The notes: generated by a model from the letters alone, not told the origin. A stretch of DNA of 64,000 nucleotides from Musa acuminata AAA Group (GCF_036884655.1 NC_088340.1:28346001-28410000), one strand, 5' to 3'; counted from the first letter of the stretch, positions 1-13,111 are shown. Program-made: numbers and translations.

Positions 1-1209
1 GACTTATGTTTGGTGGTAATTCAGAAATGGATATACCATATTATGTTATGGTCCCACTTCACCTTCTGTATGTTTGATATGGTATCCAGAGCTTTGGTTA
101 TGTGTTTCTATACATGCTTTGGATATGAATGATATGAATGCAACGTCAAATTCGACATTTGAGCTTCTGTTTCGTATTCATCTTTGAATGCTCCAAAATG
201 GTCCATACGCCATTGATATTCTTCTAAATGCTTCACATACCATTGATATATTCCGAAATATTTCATTTGTCTTTGATATGCTTCGAAACATTTCATATGC
301 CTTTGATATGTTCCGAAATGTTTCATTTGCTATTGTTATGCTCCTAATGTTTCATTTGTCATTGATATGCTCCGGAACATTTCATACGCTATTGGTATGC
401 TCCAATTACTCTGTGCTCCATTTGCTATAAACTGATATGTTCTGAAATATCCTATTTGCCATTGATATGCATCGGAACATCTCGTACGCTATTGATATGC
501 TCCAATTACTCTATGCTCCATTTGTTATGAACCAAATAAGTTTTTGAATGACATGACACATATGATTTTGTATCTAATGAGATGGTATCCTTGAGAATTC
601 TTGTATTCTGCCTTGCATTATGATATCTTACTTGTTTGAAACCGTTCCTTTTGTTCTGAATATGCTTTGTCACTTGCTGAGTTGTTTTTAGCTCACTCCG
701 TTGTTATATAAATCTTTCAGGTTAGCTTGTCACTCTTTGAGATGTTTGAATTGGGCTGAGGCAGTGGAGAGCTATTCAGAATTATGGGCAAGTCTTGTTG
801 GTTAATATGTTATTATTGTATAAGTATATTTTGTATGTAATGAAATGTTGTCGATGAACCGAAATGGATATACCTTGTAAAAGTGTTAGAAGATCTCTCT
901 TATTTGAAATTTCAGAATGTTAAGTCTAATTTATGATGATATGAACTTGTGGTGAATAGTTGGAGTTCTGATTGTATAATTTATTTAGCTTGTGGATTTA
1001 TAAATGTTGTTCATGTTTGTCAAGTTGGCTTGGGTTGCCATAAATGTGAATTATCGAGTGATGTGATATATGATTATAAACTGCACATGTTTTATAGATG
1101 TGAATTTGATAGAATGTTTTTCAGTGTCCTCAAATGTGTGTTTGGATCCTAGATTGGTTTATGATTAAAATTTTAATATTATCGATATTTATTTGAGTGG
1201 GGCGTGACA
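1..1209 (+). repeat. Gyp1 5' LTR, 3' portion only
   Basis: This stretch matches 6913-8122 nearly base for base and ends in GGGCGTGACA directly before the primer-binding site. It is the last 1.2 kb of a LTR of about 2.9 kb. It holds a 30-bp minisatellite and no real gene; short open frames here are repeat by-products. Confidence 0.95.
185..480 (+). repeat. 30-bp minisatellite in Gyp1 LTR, copy 1
   Basis: About eight degenerate units resemble CATTGATATGCTCCGAAATG plus TTTCATTTGC. Because 30 is a multiple of three, frames stay open on both strands and give spurious ORFs. The same array recurs at 7090-7400 and, longer, at 54276-54666. Confidence 0.85.
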
Positions 1210-1213
1210 GAGG

Positions 1214-1225
1214 TGGTATCAGAGC
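1214..1225 (+). other. Primer-binding site, initiator-Met tRNA
   Basis: TGGTATCAGAGC lies four bases after the LTR end at 1209. It is the usual plant LTR-retrotransposon site complementary to the 3' end of initiator methionine tRNA, and it fixes the 5' LTR boundary. Confidence 0.93.
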
Positions 1226-1339
1226 ATAGTTTGAGGATCACTGAAATATTCAATATGTTGACGTGTAAAATATATTGTGATCTAGTGAATTATAGTGATC
1301 GGTGAAAATTTTCTTTGATGCATTTTAGGAATATAGGAT

Positions 1340-1950
1340 GATGAGGACATTTGGTCCTCCTATTTCATTTATTTCTGATTAATTAAAGGGGATAAAAGGG
1401 TTGATCGAGGATACTAAATCAGAGTAGCGCAATGAAAGCATGGTGAACCTAATTTCGTTGATAGCATAGAAAAATGGATGATGCAAACGGAGAAGATATT
1501 TGATGTTCAAAATTGTTCCGATGATCAAACGATTTCTTTTGCCACCTTATATTGGAAGTAGAGGCTGATTATTAATGGGAACAATGAAAAGAATTTTTGA
1601 AGATCAATAGCAAGAATGATAAGGACAAGTTTACCAATAAAAATATGATTGGAAATGAATTAGAAAGTGATAACAAGAGGGTCAAGACATTTGGATTTGA
1701 AAAGGGAAGTCACCACAAAAGACTCAATCATGTATGATGCAAGTTAAATTATGAAACAAGTTTGTATTTGTGGGGTGACTAGAGTCTATTTTGCTTGTGG
1801 AAAGTTGGATCATAAAATAAAATACTGCCCTTTGAACAAGAAAAAGAGTCACTGCCTCCTAAATCATCAGCCCATGTTTGAGTGTATGCTATCACTGAAT
1901 ATGATTCTAAAACTTCTAAATTAGTAGTCGAAGGTATTATGCATGTTTAT
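1340..1950 (+). pseudogene. gag: Gyp1 gag remnant
   Basis: Gag forms the capsid and binds genomic RNA. Around 1475-1570 a translated stretch with EKIFDV and ISFATLYW matches the gypsy retrotransposon gag domain. A nucleocapsid knuckle lies at 1784-1837, reading ACGKLDHKIKYC, with Tyr where the first Cys of CX2CX4HX4C should be. Several stops and frame changes interrupt it and no ORF of useful length remains. The start is uncertain; ATG codons near 1337 follow the leader. Expected length would be about 400 residues. Confidence 0.7.
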
Positions 1951-2300
1951 GAAAGAATGCAAATACTTGTTTGACCATGGGTCCTGTCTATGATTTGATT
2001 CGTAACATGTTGCCTATCACTTGGGTATTCAACCTAGACCACTGCATTATGTGCTATATGTAAATACGATCATTGGAGATTCTTTGATAACGAACTTGAA
2101 TATTGTCCTCTTGTCTGATTTTATTGGAGAACTTGAACTTTTTGCTGATTTAGTTCTCCTAGAGATTTGGAGTTTTGATATTATACTTGGTATTGATTAG
2201 CTATCTTCTTATCATACCAGTATGGATTGTTATATAACAAATGATCACTTTTTGCATATTAGATCAGCCCATCTTTTATTTTGAAAGTATTGGACATGAT
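1951..2300 (+). pseudogene. pol: Gyp1 aspartic protease remnant
   Basis: The retropepsin-like protease would cut the polyprotein. Visible matches are a degraded active-site block near 1960-1985 (Asp-His-Gly in place of the usual Asp-x-Gly), then a run containing IIGDSLITNL, and the typical FDIILGID at about 2173-2196, followed by a stop where WL is normally found. It sits between gag and reverse transcriptase as expected. Stops and frameshifts make it non-functional. Confidence 0.7.
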
Positions 2301-2394
2301 TTATCTCCTTGCCTAATGTATCCCAGGATGACTTGCTTGGATTACCTCCAAACGTGACTTTGCTTTTGATTTGGTCCTTGGGACAATCCTAATA

Positions 2395-3640
2395 TCTAAG
2401 CCTCTCTACAGAATGATATCATTTAAGTAAGTGGAATTGAAAAAGCAACTACAAGGACTATTAAATAAGGATTTTATTTGGCTTAATATTTCATCATGGG
2501 GTGCTCCGGTGTTAGTTAAAAAGATGGATGGAACATTGAGGCTTTGTATTGATTATAGACAGTTAAATCAGGTGACCATAAGAAACTAGTATCCCATACC
2601 CAGGATTGATGATTTGTTTGATCAACTGCAGGGTGCACAAGTATTCTCTAAGATTGACTTGAGGTCATGTTACTATCAGTTGAAGATCAAGGAGGAGGAT
2701 ATTCCAAAAACAATTTTCAGAACTCGATATGGTCACTATGAATTCTTGGTGATGCCTTTTGGTTTGACTAATGCCCCTGTAGCTTTTATGGAACTAATGA
2801 ATAGGATATTTCAACCGCTCTTGGATGGCTATGTAATTTATTCATTGATGACATATTGGTGTATTCAAGGAGTATGAGGAACACTTGAGAAATGTATTGT
2901 CCATACTAAGAGAAAAGGAGTTGTATGCAAAGTTCAACAAATGTGAATTTTGGTTGAATGAAGTTGTTTTCTTAGGCCATGTGATTTCAAGGAAGGGTAT
3001 ATCTGTTGATCCAAAGAAAGTGGAAGCTGTAGTTGAATAGGATGTACCAACAAATATAACGGAAGTTAGAAGCTTCTTGGGCATGGCAGGTTATTATAGG
3101 AGATTTGTGAAGGGATTTTCTCGAATTGCTCAACCTCTCACCAACCTCACTAAAAAGAATGTGAAATTTGTATGGGGTGATGATTGTGAGCAAAGTTTTC
3201 AAGAGTTAAAAAGAAGATTAACTAGTGCCCCTATTCTCACTATTCCAAGTGGTAGTGAGGGATTTGTAGTTTATACTGATGCTTCAAGAAAGGGCCTTAG
3301 ATGTGTTTTGATGCAGGAAGGGAGAGTGATTGCTTATGCTTCTAGGCAACTAAAAGGTTATGAATTGAATTATCCAACTCATGATTTGAAATTGGCAGCA
3401 ATTATTTTTGCTCTAAAGATTTGGTGACATTATTTGTATGGTCGATAATTTAAAATCTTTACTGATCATAAGAGTTTAAAATATATTTTCATTCAGAAAT
3501 AGTTAAACATGAGGCAGCGAAGATGGATAGAACTTCTGAAGGATTATGATTGTGCCATCCGTTATCACCTGGGCAAAGCCAATGTTGTAGCTGATGCACT
3601 TAGTAGAAAATCTACAAGTTTTATGGCTAGTCTGGTCATG
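2395..3640 (+). pseudogene. pol: Gyp1 reverse transcriptase and RNase H, frameshifted
   Basis: This copies element RNA into DNA and removes the RNA strand. Visible RT blocks are [42 protein letters not shown], a [12 protein letters not shown] block and the catalytic FIDD at 2841-2852, reached only after a frameshift just upstream. RNase H follows with YTDAS near 3273, the DALSRK end near 3592-3609 and several internal stops, for example after ALKIW at 3425. Domain order and residues fit Ty3/gypsy, and the copy is not translatable as one protein. Confidence 0.9.
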
Positions 3641-4600
3641 AAGCAATGGAAGTTATTAGAAGAAAATTTTGATTTGAAAGCTTTGAGGAAAGAGCAAGAT
3701 TCGATGATATTGATGGCCTCCATTCAAGTGCAATATGATCTTATTCAACAAATTAAGGAAGGACAATTACGAGATCCATATTTAATCTACTTGAGGAATG
3801 AAGTAGAAAAGTAATTGAAGCCAAAATTTCAAGTTTCAAAGGATGGCCTATTGAGATTTGGGGAGAGAGTGTGTGTACCAAATGAACCAAATATCAAGAA
3901 TCAAATCCTAAAGGAAAGTCATACTTCAAAGTACACTATGCATCCTGGGAGCACTAAGATATATAGAGATCTTCAAAATCATTATTGGTGGGAAGGCATG
4001 AAGAAGGAAATTGCAATGTATGTTTTAAAATGTTTGACTTGTCAGCAAATCAATGTAGAACACCAAAGACCTGGAGGGTTGTTGCAACCTTTTAATATTC
4101 CTGAATGGAAATGGGAATGTATTACTATGGATTTTGTTTCAGGACTACCCAGAACCTCTAAAAAGCATGATGCTATTTAGGTTATCATTGATAGGTTAAC
4201 AAAATCTGCACATTTCCTATCAATTAATATGACTTATTCGCTTGATAGACTTACAGATTTATATGTCAATGAAATAATAAGACTTCATGGTATTCAAAAG
4301 GAGATTATCTCTGATAGAGACTCCAGATTTCTCTCTAGATTTTGGAGAAGATTACAGGAATCTATGGGCACTAAAGTTAAGTTTAGTACTGCATATCATC
4401 CTCAGACTGATGGTCAGTCAGAAAGAACAATTCAAACACTTAAGGATTTGCTTAGAGCCTATGTTATGGATTGGAAAGGTGAATGAGATAAAGATATTTC
4501 ACTTATTGAGTTCACTTATAATAATAGTTATCATTCAAGTATTCAGATGGCTCCTTATGAAGCTTTATATGGGCGAAAGTGCATAACACCTATATGTTAG
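3641..4600 (+). pseudogene. pol: Gyp1 integrase core, interrupted
   Basis: Integrase inserts the cDNA into chromosomes. The N-terminal zinc domain shows His and Cys ligands in HTSKYTMHPG and CLTCQQ. The catalytic triad is visible: Asp in MDFVSGLP, Asp in SDRDSRF and Glu in GQSERT near 4413-4430. A stop at about 4178-4180 and a frameshift near 4480 break the frame. It lies directly after RNase H and before the chromodomain-like tail. Confidence 0.9.
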
Positions 4601-4740
4601 GAGGAAGTTGGTGACAAAAAGTTGTTAGCACCGGACAAAGTACAAGAAACTACCGAAAAAAAAAAGTTATAAGGAAAAGGTTAAAAACTGCTTAGAGTCG
4701 TCAAAAGAGTTATGTTGACAAAAGAAGACGAGATATTGAG

Positions 4741-5169
4741 TTTGAAATCGGAGATTTGGTATTCTTAAAGGTCTCCCCTTCCAAAGGCATTATAAGGTTT
4801 GGGAGGAAAGGAAAGTTAAGCCTAAGATTTATTGGACCTTTTGAGGTTCTTGAGAGGGTTGGTTCTGTCGCTTACAAGATTGCCTTGCCACCAGCATTAT
4901 GCCATATTCATGATATATTTCATGTTTCGATGATTAGGAAGTATATAACTGATCCTTCTCATATTATTAAGTATGAGCAGATGGAGATCGATAAAGATTT
5001 ATCTTATGTGGAAGAGCCCACTCAAATTGTTGATAAGAAGAAAAGATCCTAAGGAATCGGGTCATCCCTCTAGTTCAAGTAATTTGGAGATATCATTTTG
5101 GAGAGGAAACAACCTGGGAGGTAGAGGAGGAAATGAAAAAGGTTTATCCCCATTTTTTCATCGATAGAG
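4741..5169 (+). pseudogene. pol: Gyp1 integrase C-terminus with chromodomain-like tail
   Basis: The segment has the integrase C-terminal GPFEVLERVG and VAYKIALPP blocks and HDIFHVSMIRKY. After a frame change near 5040 it has IPLVQVIW and an ETTWEVEEEMKKVYPHFF end, as in chromodomain chromoviruses of the Tekay/Del clade. Such tails are thought to guide integration towards heterochromatin; the role here is inferred. The reading ends at the stop at about 5165-5167, shortly before the polypurine tract. Confidence 0.82.
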
Positions 5170-5203
5170 GTATGATAAATTTAGAGGACTAAATTTTTCT
5201 TTT

Positions 5204-5216
5204 AAAGGGGGGAGAG
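5204..5216 (+). other. Gyp1 polypurine tract
   Basis: AAAGGGGGGAGAG lies directly before the 3' LTR start TGTAACATCCC. It is the plus-strand DNA primer site and fixes the LTR boundary at 5217. Confidence 0.92.
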
Positions 5217-8122
5217 TGTAACATCCCTCATTTCTGAATTTTCGTATAAGTTTCTAGTTGTAATGTAAGTATCTATTTTAAATTTGATAAAATAACAAAA
5301 ATATGAATCTGAGAACTTATTCATAAGATTTGGGGGATTTGTTCAAAAAGAAAAAAAAAATATGAGGACCTATATGTAAACCCTGAGGACCTAATCGTAA
5401 ATATAATAATACAAGGACTAAACTGTAAAATACACAAAAATACAAATCCCACCATTTTAGCCTCTCTGCCTTCATTCTTAAGGAACCAGAGAAGGCAGCT
5501 ACGTGGATGAACAGAGAAAGAAAGAAAGAAGAAGAGGAATAAAAAAAGGGGGAAGAAGAAGAAGAAAAAAATTGGGGCTTTGAGGTTTCTTACTCAAATC
5601 TTTTCAATTGGGGTCATAATTTTCAAAGGCAAGTATTCTAACTCTATCCTATAGAATTATTAGTCTATATTCTTATATTGATTATGAAAGATTTATGCTT
5701 AGAACCTGATATTTCTCTCTTTGGACATAAAACCAATGATCTAAAATTTTTTCGGTAAACTGACCCCTATATACTATTTCAGCTATAATTTTTAGCACCA
5801 AATGTGGATTCAGGCAAGACCTAGTTAGTTTGAAATTAGACTCTTATATATTTCTTTTACACTGATTTTGTAGATTTTGGACACCGAATACTTATCCAAA
5901 CATTTGTTTCAAATGAGCCTATAGATGCTACAGAACAGGGATCAAAATTTCTGACCTTTCGATACTAAAATACCTATAAGTCCCTGTTGGAAATTCTGAT
6001 TTATACCAAACTAACTTTGTTCGAAACTAGACTTGTAGACCTTTATTTTGACATGTAGACTGAAAAATTTGGAATTCAAATGCCTACCCTATTATCTATT
6101 GAATCCGACCCTATGAATTCTGCAAAATAGTAATTTTATTTTTGACCTTGTGTTACCAAATCAAAGGTAACTCCTTGTTGGAAACCATGATTCATACGAA
6201 ACTTGGTTCAATAGAAAATAGATTGATATATCTTTCAATAATAGCCTTCTTGTGGGTATTAGAGCATAATTGACAATCTGAAGTATTTATCCAATGAGCC
6301 TCTCGAATTCTGTCAGAAATCGAGCTTTGATCGATTTCGTATCTTCTGTTTTCATTCGTTTGGAAATAGATTTTGTTCAGTTCTCTTCACTCAATTATGT
6401 CTTATATTAATGTTTGAATTCTCATTTGCTCTTGTCTATAAATTATTATCATTCCTGAACATATTGTGTAACGTTTATGCTATATCACATTGACTTATAT
6501 ATGCACATGTATAACCCATTGTTCCGCATTTGCTTTCGATGTGTGCCTATTCTAGTTTCATTCCTTTGGATATCGAATTCATCTAACCTTCTTATTTGAA
6601 TTGAGTTGTATATGATTGCTTGGATTCCATGTGTGCCCTTTCTTTCATTTCCTTTCAAATCTGAATATAATTGTGAAAGATTATTGCTTACTTCGTATTA
6701 ACTCGTAAAGGCACATGTACGTTTTGTTGTTCCGCATGTGCTTCCGATATGTGCTATTCATTGTTCATACTATTCTTTTGTACTCTGGTGTTTGTGGGAT
6801 ATTGTGAACCTTTGCCAGAAATGGTGAAGGGAGTTATGCATAGAGCCTGAGATGCTCTGCCGACCCCTATAACTTCACTCAGACGTGGGTGGATGGAGCT
6901 CCCAGACGTGGGAGACTTATGTTTGGTGGTTATTCAGAAATGGATATACCATATTATGTTATGGTCCCACTTCACCTTCCGTATGTTTGATATGGTATCC
7001 AGAGCTTTGGTTATGTGTTTCTATACATGCTTTGGATATGAATGATATGAATGCAACGTCAAATTCGACATTTGAGCTTCTGTTTCGTATTCATCTTTGA
7101 ATGCTTCGAAATGGTCCATACGCCATTGTTATACTTCTAAATGCTTCACATACCATTGATATATTCCGAAATGTTTCATTTGTCATTTGTATGCTCCGAA
7201 ACATTTCATATGCCTTTGATATGCTCTGAAATGTTTCATTTGCTATTGTTATGCTCCTAATGTTTCATTTGTCATTGATATGCTCCAGAACATTTCATAC
7301 GCTATTGGTATGCTCCAATTACTCTGTGCTCCATTTGCTATAAACTGATATGTTCTAAAATGTCCTATTTGCCATTGATATGCATCGGAACATCTCGTAC
7401 GCTATTGATATGCTCCAATTACTCTATGCTCCATTTGTTATGAACCAAATAGATTTTTGAATGACATGGCACATATGATTTTGTATCTAATGAGATGGTA
7501 TCCTTGAGAATTCTTGTATTTTGCCTTGCATTATGATATCTTACTTGTTTGAAACCGTTCCTTTTGTTTTGAATATGCTTTGTCACTTGCTGAGCTGTTT
7601 TTATCTCACTCCATTGTTATATAAATCTTTCAGGTCAGCTTGTCACTCTTTGAGATGTTTGAATTGGGCTGAGGCAGTGGAGAGCTATTCAGAATTATGG
7701 GCAAGTCTTGTTGGTTAATATGTTATTATTGTTTAAGTATATTTTGTATGTAATGAAATATTGTCGATGAACCGAAATGGATATACCTTGTAAAAGTGTT
7801 AGAAGATCTCTCTTATTTGGAATTTCAGAATGTTAAGTCTAATTTATAATGATATGAACTTGTGGTGAATAGTTGGAGTTCTGATTGTATAATTTATTTA
7901 GCTTGTGGATTTATAAATGTTGTTCATGTTTGTCAAGTTGGCTTGAGTTGCCATAAATATGAATTATCGAGTGATGTGATATATTATTATAAACTGCACA
8001 AGTTTTATAGATGTGAATTTGATAGAATGTTTTTCAGTGTCCTCAAATGTGTGTTTGGATCCTGGATTGGTTTATGATTAAAATTTTAATATTATCGATA
8101 TTTATTTGAGGGGGGCGTGACA
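5217..8122 (+). repeat. Gyp1 3' LTR, complete (2906 bp)
   Basis: It begins TGTAACATCC after the polypurine tract and ends GGGCGTGACA. Its last 1.21 kb matches 1-1209. It is non-coding and AT-rich, with the 30-bp minisatellite at 7090-7400. The bases at 8123-8127 (ACTTG) are the presumed target duplication. Confidence 0.94.
7090..7400 (+). repeat. 30-bp minisatellite in Gyp1 LTR, copy 2
   Basis: This is the same degenerate array as at 185-480, about eight units, with several substitutions between the two LTRs, many of them transitions. Confidence 0.85.
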
Positions 8123-8748
8123 ACTTGACTAGGGTGGTTCCACTGCCTAGCTTTCCTGGGAGACTGAGCTCTTGGGCAGTGCCACCGCCGACCCAAGCGG
8201 TGCCACCACCGGCTAGGATATCTAGGTCCGAATGGGTTGATCCATTCAGCCCAATTTGGGCCTGTCAAGGGCCTAATTGCCCCCAGATTAAGTTACTGGG
8301 ATAACCTCCCATTTCTAGCTTAATCTACATGCTAACTATGATATTTCTTAAGACATTTACTGCAACTTGCTCTAGTGCGTCAATCGCTTCTTCCGGCAAG
8401 CTTCCGGCGAACTTCCGGCGAACTTCCGATGAACATCCGACGAACCCTCAGCGATGCTCTGGCGGACTTCCGGCAAATCTCCTGGACTTGCGATGATCCA
8501 CTTGGCGAGTTTCGATGAGCTTCTTTGGCAAACTCCTAGACTTCTTGGATTTGTTCCTGCCGAACCTCCGACGACCGTCCGGACTTCTATCGAACTCTCG
8601 AACCCCCAACGTGATCATGGTCTTGACTCCGGCGTAACTCCTACTGCATGTCTTACTGCCATCGTAGTTAATCCTGCACACTTATCTTAACATATGGATT
8701 TGATAACAAATGACAATTGACTTCATCATCAAAATCCGAGATTCAATA
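8123..8748 (-). repeat. A 3' LTR, first part only
   Basis: On the minus strand it starts TATTGAATCTCGG at 8748, with TA where family members have TG, and runs to the Gyp1 insertion. It aligns with 15545-16214. It contains an 11-bp-period CCGGCGAA array (8394-8450) and the edge of the palindrome zone (8150-8215). Confidence 0.92.
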
Positions 8749-10124
8749 ATCTCCCCCTTTTTGATGATGACAATCAATTGATAACGGAGTTAAACTTAAC
8801 TCTCCCTATAAATAAGTCATCTTGAATTCAAAGCCTTTGAATTCAAGAGATATATTGATAAGTTAAGATCATTTAACCTTATCAATACTCCCATCATGAT
8901 TCCTATCATGATGTATTTCTCTGAAAATGATGTCAAGGCTTAACATCCATTTTCAGGTTTTACATTTCAAATATGAAAGATAGCAATTGTTGCAATTCAT
9001 CATATGACAAGATATCAATATGTAAAATTACGATGTAAGTTCTTGATATCTTAACATAATGTAAATATTTCAAGTGTTTAGCAATCATAGCATTTCATCA
9101 CATGACAAGATATCAATTTAGAGAATTGCGATGTAAGCTCTAGATATCTTAACATAGTGCAAATATGGCAATAACATAGTGCAAATATGGCATAGTGCAA
9201 ATATGGCTATCATAGCAATTCTATTACCAATTTATCATATATTTCGATGCAAGCTTTTGATATCTCAACATAATTCAAATTTAAGTATGGCACTCATAGC
9301 ATCAATTTATATAGCATTAAATTCCAATATTACACTCATAGCATCAATTCATATATTTCTCATTCAAATATACCACTCATAGTATTAATTCATATATTTG
9401 TCCCCCTTTTTCATCAATAAAAAGGAGAACGATATAAGCAAATTTTAACTCGGTTTATGTCATTTTTCAACAATGAGGGATAAGATACCAATTATAAAAA
9501 TATCTCAAGGAAAATATGACATAGAGGTAACTTTCATTACTTCTTCCTTTTTATTTGTTATTATCTTTTTGTATGATGGAGGAAAGTCATTTGTGAGCTT
9601 ACCCGAATGAAGTTAAAATTGATAAGATATTAAAGCACGCTTCATTTTTACAAGGATCAAGATATGTGTGTGAATTAAATCCTTGCACGTAAAACTTTTT
9701 CTCAAAAGATATAAGAAGGAATCATCAAATCCATTTCTCAAAAGATATTTTTCACATGATAATTCTATGAGAGATGCATTTGCTAGTTGATTCCATATGT
9801 CAAAAATCAATAATGTGAATCAAACTCGATATGACATATGTTTATAAAGTTCTGAAGAGAATAATGTATCGAGAACATCCGATTGTTAGGATCAAAAAGA
9901 TCCGAAAATGAAATTTAACACTTTCGTACATTCGGACAAGGTTTTGCTATAGATTTTCAAATTCAATCATGAAGATAAAACATGCTTATTATCATGAAAA
10001 TTTTTGTATCCAAAACACATAATTTCCAACATGTAATTATGCCATGTAATTGTGTAAAATCATCATGGCAATTAAGTGATTTGATCATTAAATCAAAAAA
10101 GTCTGAAAAATAATCTTAATAAGT
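8749..10124 (-). other. A 3' non-coding tail with polypurine tracts
   Basis: I see no coding sequence in these 1.4 kb. On the minus strand an AAAAAGGGGGAGAT tract at 8749-8762 abuts the LTR and is the likely plus-strand primer. A second tract, AAAAAGGGGGAC, lies at about 9402-9413, and a weaker one near 8800. Two diverged units of about 115 bp around 8965-9165 share ACAAGATATCAAT and GATATCTTAACATA. Several polypurine tracts after pol are a known Sirevirus trait. There is no env-like ORF. Confidence 0.8.
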
Positions 10125-13108
10125 TCATGCATTTGGACATATTAACATTCCTAATTCTCTTCTAATGAAATTAAATTGTTCTTTACTTAGAGGTTTTGTA
10201 AAAATATCAGCTAGTTGATGCTTAGTATCAATGAACTCTATAATTACATCATGATTAGTGACATGATCTCGTATAAAGTGATGTCTAATATCAATATGTT
10301 TTGTTCTTGAGTGTTGAATGAGATTCTTTGTTAAACATATTGCACTTGTGTTATCTCATTTAATGGGAATGTTTTTAAGATGGACTTTATAATCTTCTAA
10401 GGTGTTTTTCATCCATACAACTTGTGCACAACATGTACTAACTGCAATATACTCAACTTCGGTTGTTGATAGTGCAACCGAGTTTTGTTTTTTAGATGAC
10501 CAGGAAACAAGGGAATGTCCTAAAAATTGATATGTTCCTGATGTGCTTTTTCTATCTAGTCTACACCCAGCAAAATCCGCATCATTATAAGCAATTAACT
10601 CAAAATTCTCAGTTTTTGGATACCATAATCCTAGATTTGTGGTACCTTTAAGATATTTAAGTATTCTTTTAACCACTTTGAGATGAGATATCTTAGGGTT
10701 CGATTGAAACCTAGCACAGAGTCCTACATTGAACATGATATCTGGTCTAGTTGTAGTAAGGTAAAGTAAACTTCCTATCATACCCCTATAAGTTTTTTGA
10801 TCGAAGCTTTCTCCACTTTCATCAACTTCTAACTTAGTGGAGGTGCTCATAGGAGTGTTAATAGCTTTTGAGCTATTCTTATTAAATCTTTTTAGCAGAT
10901 CTAAGGCATATTTAGTTTGACTAATAAAGATGTCATTGCTTAGCTGCTGCTTAATTTGTAAGCCTCAGAAAAAGGTTTGTTCTCCCATCAAACTCATTTC
11001 AAATTCGAGACTCATGGTTTTAGCAAAAGATTCGCAAAGAGATTCATTCGTAGAACCGAATATAATATCATCGACATAAATCTGAATAATAAGAAAATTA
11101 TTTTCAAAATTCTTGATAAACAATGTAGTATCGACCTTGCCTCTTGTTAAATTATTTTCAATAAGAAAAGTACTAAGTCTCTCATACCAAGCCTTTGGGG
11201 CTTGTTTTAAACCATAGAGAGCTTTAGTTAATTTAAATACATGATTAGGGAGGCTATTATTTTCAAATCCGGGAGGTTGTTCAACATAAACTTCTTCAGA
11301 AATAAAATGATTAAGAAAAGCACTTTTAACATCCATTTGAAACAACTTAAAATTTTTATTACTAGCATAGGCAAGGAGCATTCTTTTGGCTTCTAATATA
11401 GCCACAGGAGGGAAGGTTTTTTCGTAATCAATAACTTCTTCTTAGATGAAAGCTTTGGCCACTAATCTAGCCTTGTTTCTAACCATGACATCATATTTAT
11501 CTTGCTTGTTTCTAAAGACCCATTTAGTACCAATAACTAATTGGTCATTTGGCCTAGGAACAAGCTTCCACACCTCATTTCTCTCAAATTGATTTAACTC
11601 ATCTTGTATTGCGATAATCCATGAATAATCTTTCATGGCTTCATCAATACATTTAGGTTCAATTTGGGAGAGAAAAGCGGCGTTGGCACAAAAATTTTTA
11701 AGAGAAGAATGTGTTTGAACCCCCTTAGATGTGTCTCCTAGAATTAGCTCCTTAGGATGAGCATCTACATACTTCCAATCGTTGGGTAAGGATGTTTCGG
11801 AAGTGGATGCATCTAAGTTGCTAGTTGGAGAAGGGGTTTCATTTACATTCAAAGAATCAAAATTAGCATCCTCATCAAAATCATTTTCCTTGATTTCGGA
11901 AATCTCATTGAAAACAACATGAATAGATTCTTCTATAAATAAAGTTCTTTTATTGAAGATACGAAAAGCTTTAGAAACTAAAGAATAACCAAGATACGAA
12001 AAACTTTAAAATATGAAACATTGGGTTTTTTATTGTTTCACAACTCATATGGAGTTTTGGTGAGTAAGGGTTTTACTAGAACTCTATTTAATATATCGTA
12101 TGTAGTGTTTACGACTTCGACCCAAAAATATTTGGGTAGGCTATGTTCATTCAATATTGTTCTTGCTATTTCTTGTAAATTTCTATTCTTTCTTTCTACT
12201 ACTCGATTTTATTGGGGATTTCATGGAGTAGAGAAGTTATGGTTGTATCCATTATATTCACAAAATTCTTAGAAATCATGGTTTTGAAATTCACTACCGT
12301 GATCACTTCGAATTGATAAAATCATACAACCCTTTTCATTTTGAACAAGTTTACAAAACTTGGCGAAATATCTAAAGCATTCATTTTTGTGTTTCAGGAA
12401 ATAAGTCCATGTGTATCTACTATAGTCATATACAATGACGAAGGCATATTTGCTACCTCCTAGGCTTGATATAGAGATTGGTTCGAACAAGTCCATATGG
12501 ATCAATTGTAAGGCCCTAGAGGTGCTTATTTGATTCTTAGATTTGAAACTACCCTTAATTTGTTTTCCTAATTGAGAAGCATCATACACATTATCTTTAA
12601 TGAACTTGATATTAGAAATTCCTCATATAAGTTATTTGGATGATATTTGAGTGATTAGTTTTATGCTAGCATGACCTAATCTACTATGCCAAAGCCAAGC
12701 ATCCTCATTCAAAACCGAGAAACACATTTCAATGCAAAGATCATTGATGTCAATGGTGTATACATTATTCTGTTTTGATGCAATCATAGATGTGTTTTTG
12801 TGTGATTTTTCAATGATGCAAGTATTAGATTCGAATTTGACGATATATCCTTTATCACATAATTGACTAATGCTTAAGAGGTTATGTTTTAAACCATCAA
12901 CTAACAAAACATCTTCAATAAAGAAGTTTGATTTGTTTCCTATGGTTCCTTTGCCAATGATTTTACCCTTGTTGCCGTCTCCGAAGGTGACATAGCCTTC
13001 GTCTATACTAGTGAGCTTAGAGAATTGAGATAGATCTCCGGTGATATGCCTTGAGTATCCACTATCAAGGTACCATCTCTTGCTCCTAGCTTGTGATGAT
13101 GTATGTCT
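10125..13108 (-). pseudogene. pol: A pol: protease, integrase, reverse transcriptase, RNase H
   Basis: Reading leftwards: the RWYLDSG protease-type block follows the UAG at 13109; the pre-integrase HSRLGHAS block lies near 12670; the integrase core has DLFEPISISSLGG and IRSDHGSEF; RT has QMDVKSAFLN and an intact catalytic YVDD at 11067-11078; RNase H has DADFAGCRLDRKSTS near 10545-10590. It ends at the stop at 10125-10127. Against C it lacks about 75 bp near 12000-12010 and has several stops and frameshifts, so no full polyprotein can be made. Confidence 0.92.
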
Positions 13109-13111
13109 CTA
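13109..13111 (-). other. In-frame UAG between gag and pol of A
   Basis: The minus-strand reading is ...TTC TTG TAG AGA CAT..., in frame with the knuckle-bearing gag end upstream and with RWYLDSG downstream. The same codon is UAG in C (22291-22293) and G (60837-60839). Confidence 0.8.

Larger units (their letters stand above)
1..8122 (+). mobile_element. Gyp1: Ty3/gypsy chromovirus, Tekay/Del-like, 5' end outside window
   Basis: The order is partial 5' LTR, iMet primer-binding site, gag, protease, reverse transcriptase, RNase H, integrase, chromodomain-like tail, polypurine tract and 3' LTR. This is the standard Ty3/gypsy order, and the chromodomain-like C-terminus points to the Tekay/Del clade. 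Coding parts are broken by many stops and frameshifts, so this copy is dead. I counted about 35 differences in the 1.21 kb shared by both LTRs, near 3%. The 3' end abuts ACTTG at 8123-8127, the expected right target duplication; the left one lies outside the window. Flanking sequence matches the palindrome zone of a Sirevirus LTR, so Gyp1 landed inside element A. Confidence 0.93.

Noticed and set aside
185..480. Possible CRISPR-like array
   Set aside because: Units are contiguous and degenerate with no unique spacers, and lie in a plant retrotransposon LTR.
8749..10124. Env-like third ORF, as in some Sireviruses
   Set aside because: No frame longer than about 70 codons and no signal peptide or membrane segment in this tail or in the tails of C and G.
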